Of a stretch of 64,000 bases of DNA, positions 58,362 through 64,000 are shown piece by piece. The notes below the pieces were generated by a model. That model made no database searches. It had not been told where the DNA came from and worked only from the letters and a program-made list of their open reading frames with translations. Each line of letters starts with the position of its first letter. Within the stretch, counting starts at the first letter, position 1. Location: NCBI RefSeq assembly GCF_900095695.1, contig NZ_FMIQ01000005.1:1-64000 (forward strand), written 5' to 3'. Origin of the DNA: Hafnia alvei. Lineage in GTDB: Bacteria > Pseudomonadota > Gammaproteobacteria > Enterobacterales > Enterobacteriaceae. Made by a program: the position numbers and the translations under genes.

Positions 58362-58565
58362 TTATTTGGTCAGGATCAGCTTGCCTGATTTTGTTTGGCG
58401 CAGTTGGTACTGTTCACCTTGATGCTGAATAATGACTTTTCCTTCATCACCTAGGAGTGTGTGGCTATCGATGATTGCCGCAGCCGAGGTAAAAAACGTG
58501 GGGCTTTGGTGGGTCGATAAACTCAACAGGTCAACAGATTGAGGATCAATATTCGGCTTTTCCAT
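58362..58565 (-). CDS. hemP: HemP-family heme uptake regulator/accessory protein
   Basis: The 67-residue product opens [18 protein letters not shown]. The C-terminal HemP core is [36 protein letters not shown], with the hallmark [18 protein letters not shown] ending. HemP/HmuP promotes expression of heme receptor genes in several bacteria. In E. coli the related ydiE stands alone between selO and aroH, so this locus matches that position. A Fur box lies about 50 bases upstream. Confidence 0.88.
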   Translation of the reverse strand: MEKPNIDPQSVDLLSLSTHQSPTFFTSAAAIIDSHTLLGDEGKVIIQHQGEQYQLRQTKSGKLILTK

Positions 58566-58608
58566 GTGCGCTCTTTCTTACAAGAAGTAAGTAAATGTTA
58601 ATTGTTAT

Positions 58609-58627
58609 CACAATGAGAATCATTATC
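58609..58627 (-). promoter_or_regulatory. Fur box upstream of hemP-hmuRSTUV
   Basis: By eye 16 of 19 positions match the Fur consensus GATAATGATAATCATTATC (core ATGAGAATCATTATC). It lies between chuY and hemP, at promoter distance from hemP. Confidence 0.85.
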
Positions 58628-58678
58628 ATGAAATGTGCATGGCACGGCAAGATAATTTTTCAAAAAATGTGAACCTTT

Positions 58679-59296
58679 TTACGCTTTAAGCATCGGGTCA
58701 ACCAGCGCGAAGGTTTTCCCGTATGAATTATCGTTGTCGATGAGTTTTTGAATTATCAGAGCCACATCGGCGCGGCGAATTAAACCGTGGGCTTCGCCTT
58801 GAATACACTGCGCATTTCCGGTTGAGTCACCGTTGAAAAGTCCACCCGGGCGTAAAATACAGTGACGAAGTTGGCTGGTTTGCAGCCAGCTTTCCGCCAG
58901 TGATTTCTCACGCACGGCTTGACCAAAGGCTTTTTTAGCTCGTTCTGACAGCGTCGGCCAGCTGTCACCACAGCCGATAGAGGTGACCAAAATCATATGC
59001 GTAAGGCCACAATGTTCAGCGGTGTCGATGATCAGGCGGTTGCCTTGATAGTCACCTTCGCGGCCGCCAAGGGTTGAAACAACGCGGGCATGTTCACCGG
59101 CTAAACGACAAACCTGTTCTACCTTTTCTACATTGAGGGCATCACCCTCAACAACCTGCACACCTTTATCGCGCAATATCTGCGCTTGCTCGGGATTTCT
59201 CACCAGTGCAAAAAGCGGGCGTTTCTCACGCAGACCCAATGTGACTAATTCCGCCCCAACGCCGCTGCCGGCACCGAAAATCAACCAAGGTGTCAT
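58679..59296 (-). CDS. chuY: ChuY-like NAD(P)H-dependent anaerobilin reductase
   Basis: The 205-residue NAD(P)-binding protein with a Rossmann start reads LIFGAGSGVGAELVTLGL at about residues 5-22. VSTLGG, LVTSIGCGDSWP and LRHCILRPGGLFNGD follow the atypical SDR pattern. In E. coli O157 ChuY reduces the tetrapyrrole anaerobilin formed by ChuW. Starts at an ATGA overlap with chuX. It is the last gene of the chuWXY unit; the Fur box of hemP follows. Confidence 0.85.
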   Translation of the reverse strand: MTPWLIFGAGSGVGAELVTLGLREKRPLFALVRNPEQAQILRDKGVQVVEGDALNVEKVEQVCRLAGEHARVVSTLGGREGDYQGNRLIIDTAEHCGLTHMILVTSIGCGDSWPTLSERAKKAFGQAVREKSLAESWLQTSQLRHCILRPGGLFNGDSTGNAQCIQGEAHGLIRRADVALIIQKLIDNDNSYGKTFALVDPMLKA

Positions 59297-59817
59297 GCGG
59301 TAGTCTCCTGTTGAGCCGTCATTTTGCTGGGTAACGCGCGGAAAGCGGTTAACTGATCGGCAAGCAACACGCGATGGCTATCACGGCCGACAAAAATTTT
59401 CATCATCGCCAGACCGGCGGCGTTGATGAACCAAACGGAAGCGGTATCCATGCCCATAAATTGACGTTCAACCAGCGCAATATGCACGCAGTGAGTGGCG
59501 CGAATATGACCACTCAGGCCTTTTTTGCCTCGCAGATTGAAGAAGCCGTGACGGTGCGTTCCGCTCGGTAATTCACCATGAAATTCAAGGATTAGGTCAT
59601 CGTTATTCACCAGCGTAGTCACATCACCCCACTGGGTAATATCATCCCAGACCGTATCAAACTGTGCGCCATCAAAAACCTGCGCGGTGGGAATTAAACG
59701 GATAACGTCCAGAGGCGTTACGTCATAGCGCTTGGCGATATCTTCGACCGTGCCATCTGGGTTAGTGCTCAGAAAAGCGATCAGGTCGTGCTGCTGGGCG
59801 GAAGAGGTATGGCTCAT
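59293..59817 (-). CDS. chuX: ChuX/HutX heme-binding carrier protein
   Basis: The 174-residue cytosolic heme carrier starts MSHTSSAQQHDLIAFLSTNPDGTVEDIAKRY, continues with FDGAQFDTVWDDITQWGDVT and GELPSGTHRHGFFNLRGKKGLSGHI, and ends with the AMMKIFVGRD segment. The same fold as one half of HemS/ChuS. I start at ATG 59817, which overlaps the chuW stop as ATGA; the 53 extra residues of the frame to 59976 are chuW out of frame. Confidence 0.9.
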   Translation of the reverse strand: MSHTSSAQQHDLIAFLSTNPDGTVEDIAKRYDVTPLDVIRLIPTAQVFDGAQFDTVWDDITQWGDVTTLVNNDDLILEFHGELPSGTHRHGFFNLRGKKGLSGHIRATHCVHIALVERQFMGMDTASVWFINAAGLAMMKIFVGRDSHRVLLADQLTAFRALPSKMTAQQETTA

Positions 59818-61151
59818 GGTGTTGGCTCCAGTTGAATAGAGTGAGTGGATTGAGTTTCTAACAGTTGTGGCACGAGCGTTTGTAGCGCCTGCATGATATT
59901 GCTCGCCCAAAAACGGCCAGCCGGTGTGAGGCGAAAACGAGAACCGTTGACGGTCATCAGCCCGCATGTTTGCCACTGTTGCAACAACGGCTCCAGCGGA
60001 GCAGGGTTGGCAAGAACGCGAGACAGATCGAAATATCCCACTTCGATACCGCCCTGTAAGGTGAGGCGCCAGCGATACTGATCGCTGCGCGAGGTCATCA
60101 TCATGATCGGCTTGCGGCCTTCATCCAATTTTTGATAATAGCGCTCAAGGCTCCGTTCCATCATGTATGACTGACCGTCTAAGTTGCCGCCTGCGCAGCT
60201 GCCAAAGGCTAAGCAGTCAGCGCCTTGTTTGATCAGCAGGTTATACAGGTTGCGCTCACGCGTGGTGCGAGCCCAATGACTGTTGCTGAGCTGGCGCCAG
60301 CCTTCGTCGGCGAGAAATGCTTCGCCGGTTAGATAAAAGTCTCTGCGCTGGGTAACATCCGGCAGGGTGACGCGTTTGTTCTCGACCGCTTTGCCGAGCG
60401 GGGTGGACGGTAAAAGATTAAGGGCGTAGAGATCGACACCGTCTAAAGGTAAATCGCTGACGATATCGAGGTCGGTTTGCCAATCCTGCATGGTTTGGTC
60501 GGGTAAACCAAACATCAAATCACAGACCACGGCGGCACGATCGCGTTCGGCCAACTGGCGCATGAACGCTACGGCTTCTTCGCCGGTTGCGCGACGGCCC
60601 ATACGCTGACGGATCCGCGTATTAAAGGTTTGGATCCCGATCGAGAAACGGTTAGCCCCCGCTTCAAGACAGGCATCAACGCGCTCATCGTCAAAATTAA
60701 GAATGCGGCCTTCAACCGTAATTTCGCAGTCTGGCGATAGCGGTAGCAGACGTTTTAACGTGCTGATAATTCGATGTAGTTGAACGGCAGATAACGCGGT
60801 CGGCGTTCCTCCGCCAAAATAAACGGCGTGAATTGGCGATGATTGATGTAGTGGGCTAGATGCTTCCATCTCGATCTCGCGAACCAAATAGTCGCAGTAC
60901 TCTTCCGTTGCTTCTACTTCAAGTTTGTTTTGATAAAAGCCGCAGAATTTGCAGTGCGTAGCGCAAAATGGGATGTGCAGATAGAGCAGGCGTTTGTTGC
61001 CGCTAACGCGATGGTTAAGAATGTTTTGCCAGTGTTGGTCAACGCTTTCTGCAGCGACTGGCTTTTGGTTTCGCCACGGCATAGTTGCCCATCGGTCACG
61101 GAAAGGGATGCCTTCTTCCGCGGCGAAATAGGGCGCTAGATCCAAATTCAT
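59814..61151 (-). CDS. chuW: ChuW/HutW radical SAM anaerobilin synthase
   Basis: Radical SAM methyltransferase that opens heme without oxygen to make anaerobilin and free iron. The 445-residue product has LHIPFCATHCKFCGFY with the 4Fe-4S ligands Cys63, Cys67 and Cys70 (CxxxCxxC), YFGGGTPTAL (SAM-binding GGTP), EGRILNFDDERVDACLEAGANRFSIGIQTF and the HemN-like C-terminal domain. ATG 61151 has AAGGA upstream; a TTG two codons earlier is the longest frame. First gene of chuWXY with its own Fur box. Confidence 0.93.
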   Translation of the reverse strand: MNLDLAPYFAAEEGIPFRDRWATMPWRNQKPVAAESVDQHWQNILNHRVSGNKRLLYLHIPFCATHCKFCGFYQNKLEVEATEEYCDYLVREIEMEASSPLHQSSPIHAVYFGGGTPTALSAVQLHRIISTLKRLLPLSPDCEITVEGRILNFDDERVDACLEAGANRFSIGIQTFNTRIRQRMGRRATGEEAVAFMRQLAERDRAAVVCDLMFGLPDQTMQDWQTDLDIVSDLPLDGVDLYALNLLPSTPLGKAVENKRVTLPDVTQRRDFYLTGEAFLADEGWRQLSNSHWARTTRERNLYNLLIKQGADCLAFGSCAGGNLDGQSYMMERSLERYYQKLDEGRKPIMMMTSRSDQYRWRLTLQGGIEVGYFDLSRVLANPAPLEPLLQQWQTCGLMTVNGSRFRLTPAGRFWASNIMQALQTLVPQLLETQSTHSIQLEPTP

Positions 61152-61190
61152 GCGCAAATTTCCTTGGTGACTTTTTGATAAAGGCCAACA

Positions 61191-61215
61191 TTAAATGATA
61201 ATAATAATCATTTAA
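61191..61215 (-). promoter_or_regulatory. Fur box upstream of chuW
   Basis: Perfect nine-base arms TTAAATGAT and ATCATTTAA flank AATAATA; by eye 15 of 19 positions match the Fur consensus. It lies about 40 bases before the chuW ATG. A second AAATGATAATTAAT stretch near 61257 may be another weak site. Confidence 0.8.
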
Positions 61216-61283
61216 TCAATAAGAAAATTACGTTTGGATGATCTGAATCAAAACGAAATGATAATTAATACAAATAAATGGCT

Positions 61284-61311
61284 AAAAAAAAGCCGACTCG
61301 AAGGTCGGCAT
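61284..61311 (-). terminator. Terminator of aroH
   Basis: On the minus strand GCCGACC-TTCGA-GTCGGC runs into T8, about 18 bases after the aroH stop codon. Confidence 0.85.
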
Positions 61312-61328
61312 TTTATGTCGGTATAAGA

Positions 61329-62375
61329 CTACAATCGGGCGCTTACCGCATCAGCCAGTAGCTCAAGCAGGGTTTCGGTATCCTTCCAGCTTAGGCACGG
61401 ATCGGTAATCGATTGGCCGTAGGTTAACGCTTGTCCCGGAATATTTTTCTGCGTGCCTTCAACCAAGAAGCTTTCGGCCATGATGCCGACTATCGCATTG
61501 GAACCATCGCGAATTTGTTGCCCAACATTGGCCGCAACATCCAACTGGCGACGATGCATTTTCTGGCAGTTACCGTGGCTAAAGTCGATAACCAGATGCT
61601 CAGGCAAATCAAATTCACGCAAGCTGTCGCAGGCGTTAGCGATATCGTCGGCATGGTAGTTTGGTGTTTTCCCACCGCGCATGATGATGTGACCGTACGG
61701 ATTGCCGCTGGTTTGGTAAATCGTCATCTGCCCATGTTTATCAGGTGATAGGAACATGTGGCTAGAACGCGCTGCGCGGATGGCATCGATCGCGATGCGT
61801 GTATTGCCATCGGTGCCGTTTTTAAAGCCTACCGGACAGGAAAGCGCTGAAGCCATTTCACGATGGATTTGGCTTTCCGTGGTGCGTGCCCCGATAGCGC
61901 CCCAACTGATGAGATCGGCGATATATTGACCGGTCACCATATCTAAAAACTCGGTTGCGGTTGGCACGCCCAATTCGTTCACTTTCAACAAAAGTTCACG
62001 CGCTAAGCGAATGCCGTGGTTAACCCGATATGAACCATTGAGATCGGGATCGGAGATCAGTCCTTTCCAACCAATAACGGTGCGCGGTTTTTCAAAGTAG
62101 GTGCGCATGACAATTTCCAAGCGGTTCTGGTATTTGTCGCGCATAGCGGCTAGGCGCTGAGCATAGTCAACAGCAGCATTAGTATCATGGATAGAGCAGG
62201 GACCAACGATAACCAACAGGCGTTTATCATCACCACTCAGAATTCTTTCGATTCGCTTACGTGACGCTGTCACGTTTTCTGCAACCGTCGATCCAACAGG
62301 CAGTTGTTGCGCCAGTTCTTCAGGCGTAACAAGGGTGTCGATGCGCGCGGTTCGCAATTCATCGGTCTTGTGCAT
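61329..62375 (-). CDS. aroH: DAHP synthase, Trp-sensitive isozyme
   Basis: Condenses PEP and erythrose-4-phosphate in the first step of aromatic amino acid synthesis. The 348-residue product equals E. coli AroH. Seen: LLVIVGPCSIHDTNAA (metal Cys), MRTYFEKPRTVIGWKGLISDPDLNGSY, ATEFLDMVTGQYIADLISWGAIGARTTESQIHREMASAL, VIDFSHGNCQK and GIMAESFLVEGTQ. The isozyme call rests on best resemblance to AroH (start MHKTDELRTARIDTL) and on the TrpR operator upstream. I start at ATG 62375; MVMHK from 62381 is possible. Confidence 0.93.
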   Translation of the reverse strand: MHKTDELRTARIDTLVTPEELAQQLPVGSTVAENVTASRKRIERILSGDDKRLLVIVGPCSIHDTNAAVDYAQRLAAMRDKYQNRLEIVMRTYFEKPRTVIGWKGLISDPDLNGSYRVNHGIRLARELLLKVNELGVPTATEFLDMVTGQYIADLISWGAIGARTTESQIHREMASALSCPVGFKNGTDGNTRIAIDAIRAARSSHMFLSPDKHGQMTIYQTSGNPYGHIIMRGGKTPNYHADDIANACDSLREFDLPEHLVIDFSHGNCQKMHRRQLDVAANVGQQIRDGSNAIVGIMAESFLVEGTQKNIPGQALTYGQSITDPCLSWKDTETLLELLADAVSARL

Positions 62376-62491
62376 AACCATCTCTAAATCTGTTCTTCGC
62401 TACGGCAGGAGTACCGGGAAGTGATGACGATCACAATAAAGCAATTGACGGACAAATCAAGAGTGCGCTGCTCATTTTATATACAAACAGC

Positions 62492-62509
62492 GTACTTTTT
62501 TACTAGTAC
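62492..62509 (-). promoter_or_regulatory. TrpR operator of aroH
   Basis: GTACTTTTTTACTAGTAC matches 15 of 18 positions of the TrpR consensus GTACTAGTTAACTAGTAC. It lies 117 bases upstream of aroH, as expected for a repressor site over the promoter. Confidence 0.8.
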
Positions 62510-62542
62510 ATGTGTACAGGGTGATTTAGATCGAGTTTGAGC

Positions 62543-62745
62543 GTCGATTTTATCGACAAAACCCTGCCGCAATGTCTTGCTGAAAGTGTGACTTCTTCGG
62601 TGGTTATGGCTCAGATAACCGCGTTTTTTTGTCATCAACCTGAATTTTGGTGCGCTGGGGATAAATGTCCAACAAGGTATTCTATTATTAGAGGCTGTTG
62701 GCAGTTTACGGTGCAATAAGTGACGGCTTCAGGACATGTGTCCTG
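62543..62745. promoter_or_regulatory. Palindromes upstream of the Crp/Fnr-type gene
   Basis: GTCGAT-TTT-ATCGAC (62543-62557) and CAGGACA-TG-TGTCCTG (62730-62745). The second ends 34 bases before the regulator ATG and could be its own operator; it does not match the CRP (TGTGA-N6-TCACA) or FNR (TTGAT-N4-ATCAA) sites. The rest of the 62510-62779 gap is unassigned. Confidence 0.45.
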
Positions 62746-62779
62746 TCTTTAGTCAACCAGAGGAAATATAGTTATCACC

Positions 62780-63481
62780 ATGAAAACCGAGAATAAAAAC
62801 AATCAGTGGCTGAGCGTTATTGAGCTGGTGACAAGCGACCAAACGCTTTACTCGCTGCTGAAATATTGCCCTCTGGAAATTTTGCGCTGCTGGCAATTAA
62901 GCCAATTTTCTGCGGGTGAGTTGGTTTGTCGACAAGGGGATATTTGCGGAGAGTTTCATCTGATCGTGCAGGGGGAGGTCGATGTATTCACCACCGCTGA
63001 TGATGGGCGCAAATACTCACAGGCTCGGTATAACAAAGGCGATATGTTGGGCGAATTAGAAATATTTGAGCAACGTCCTTATATCTGTTCGGTAGAAGCG
63101 ATAGGTAATGTGACGTTGCTAACGCTGACTCGAGAAGAGTTTTGTTGCTGGCTGACACTGGATAACTATTTTAATCAAAAAATCTTGCAGTTATTTAGTC
63201 GTCAATATTATCAGCTATCTAAAAAGGCCGGTGAAGATACGCTTTATTCGTTACATCAACGTATTTGTTTAGATTTACTACAACGGTTCCAACACCAGGG
63301 ATCCGATAGCAGCAAATGGATGTTATTTAATAAACAACAGCTGAGCGAACGATTTGCGGTTGCACCACGCAGCATCAACCGTATTTTGTTTGAACTCCGC
63401 GAAAAAAATATTATCGCGATTAACGGTGAGCAGCTTCAGATTATCGATCCTCAACGCTTACTAAAACAGTCAGAGCAATAA
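62780..63481 (+). CDS. Crp/Fnr-family transcription regulator (YeiL-like)
   Basis: 233 residues. The N-terminal cyclic-nucleotide-binding-type beta roll covers about residues 35-125 (SAGELVCRQGDICGEFHLIVQGEVDVFT, GDMLGELEIFEQRPYICSVEA), then a long dimer helix and a C-terminal winged helix with KQQLSERFAVAPRSINRILFELREKNII as HTH. The phosphate-binding motif of Crp is not fully kept, so the effector is unknown; no FNR-type N-terminal Cys cluster is seen. A nucleoside phosphorylase starts 23 bases after its stop. E. coli yeiL also lies among nucleoside genes, so control of nucleoside use is a reasonable inference. Confidence 0.82.
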   Translation: MKTENKNNQWLSVIELVTSDQTLYSLLKYCPLEILRCWQLSQFSAGELVCRQGDICGEFHLIVQGEVDVFTTADDGRKYSQARYNKGDMLGELEIFEQRPYICSVEAIGNVTLLTLTREEFCCWLTLDNYFNQKILQLFSRQYYQLSKKAGEDTLYSLHQRICLDLLQRFQHQGSDSSKWMLFNKQQLSERFAVAPRSINRILFELREKNIIAINGEQLQIIDPQRLLKQSEQ

Positions 63482-63504
63482 CGAGTGATTCATAGGGATA
63501 TATT

Positions 63505-64000
63505 ATGACTCAGCGGCAACCTCATATTCAGTTAAGCCAAAGTATGACGCAGGCACGTTATGCATTATTGCCTGGAGATCCAAAGCGCGTAGAACACGCA
63601 GCGCATTTTCTTGAAAATGTAGAGGAATTAGGCTGTCATCGAGAATACCGCGCATTGCGGGGTTGGTTTCGAGGTGTGGAAGTGCTGGTGATGTCAACCG
63701 GCATGGGGGGACCTTCGACGGCGATTGCGGTTGAAGAACTCAACCAAATCGGTGTGACAAATTTAATTCGCATCGGAAGCTGCGGCGCGATGCAGGACCA
63801 CATGCGTCTTGGTGATTTGGTTATCGCCCACGCAGCGGTACGCGATGAAGGCACCAGTAATGCCTATGTTAAACCCGCGTATCCCGCCTGCGCAGATGTG
63901 AGCTTGGTTAGTACGCTGGCTCAGCAGGCCAAGCGGTTGGAATATACTGCCCACTGCGGCTATGTTCGTAGTCATGATAGTTTTTATACCGATCATGAGC
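63505..64000 (+). CDS. Nucleoside phosphorylase (uridine phosphorylase-like), 3' end beyond the window
   Basis: Partial gene with 165 residues visible. PNP/UDP family I phosphorylase that splits nucleosides with phosphate into base and pentose-1-phosphate. Seen: YALLPGDPKRVEHAAHFLE, CHREYRALRGWFRGVEVLVMSTGMGGPSTAIAVEEL, IRIGSCGAMQDHMRLGDLVIAHAAVRDEGTS, close in pattern to E. coli Udp (PGDPDRVEKIA, STGIGGPSTSIAVEEL). AGGGAT precedes the ATG. Probably cotranscribed with the Crp/Fnr-type gene. Substrate preference is not clear from this part. Confidence 0.88.
   Translation, partial: MTQRQPHIQLSQSMTQARYALLPGDPKRVEHAAHFLENVEELGCHREYRALRGWFRGVEVLVMSTGMGGPSTAIAVEELNQIGVTNLIRIGSCGAMQDHMRLGDLVIAHAAVRDEGTSNAYVKPAYPACADVSLVSTLAQQAKRLEYTAHCGYVRSHDSFYTDHE

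Overview
The window is chromosomal DNA from a member of the Enterobacterales. Gene content and order (thrS-infC-rpmI-rplT-pheMST-ihfA-btuCD, yniABC-ydjM-tcyP, mdtK/ribE, kdgR/yebQ, arnBCADTEF, selO, aroH) are close to E. coli, but several blocks lie in different places and there are accessory loci that E. coli K-12 lacks. Protein divergence, ERIC elements and the combination of hmu/chu heme genes, arn and a second PBP2 fit Hafniaceae (Hafnia or Obesumbacterium) or a near relative. That placement is inference; no rRNA marker is present.

Layout. 1-9.7 kb: a strong stable-RNA type promoter reading out of the left edge, mdtK, ribE, a lipoprotein, a head-less trimeric autotransporter adhesin with a divergent small regulator, the drug-efflux gene yebQ divergent from kdgR, and the cystine symporter tcyP. 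9.9-14.5 kb: the E. coli-like block ydjM (with a LexA box), hxpB, yniB, yniA and ydiZ-like, followed by emtA. 14.5-23.8 kb: an ERIC-derived tandem array, a serine/threonine-type transporter, an orphan Fur-box-associated binding protein, and a nickel-type five-gene ABC importer preceded by a NikR-like operator. An inverted pair of a second dispersed repeat brackets the importer region. 23.9-30.3 kb: a PBP2 paralogue, an orphan soluble chemoreceptor behind a FliA-type promoter, yebW-like and OrtT-like small genes, a general porin and a possible divergent small RNA.

30.6-40.3 kb: the translation cluster, with its known feedback devices visible in sequence: the thrS tRNA-mimic operator, the AUU start of infC, the L20-sensitive leader, and the pheM attenuator. 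It is followed by ihfA and btuCD (btuE is absent). 40.5-48.2 kb: the complete arn operon for L-Ara4N lipid A modification, behind abutting PhoP-like and PmrA-like boxes. 48.2-51.8 kb: a DUF3811 gene, nlpC, lplA and selO. 51.9-52.3 kb: a cluster of strong stem-loops.

52.3-61.2 kb: a nine-gene heme acquisition and anaerobic heme degradation locus (chuWXY, hemP, hmuRSTUV) with two Fur boxes. It sits between selO and aroH, where E. coli keeps only the hemP relative ydiE. 61.3-64 kb: aroH with a TrpR operator, then a Crp/Fnr-type regulator and a nucleoside phosphorylase cut by the window edge.

Regulation by metals and host-like signals recurs: Fur at three sites, a NikR-like site, PhoP/PmrA, FliA, LexA and TrpR. 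All of these sites were matched by eye and none was scored by computation.
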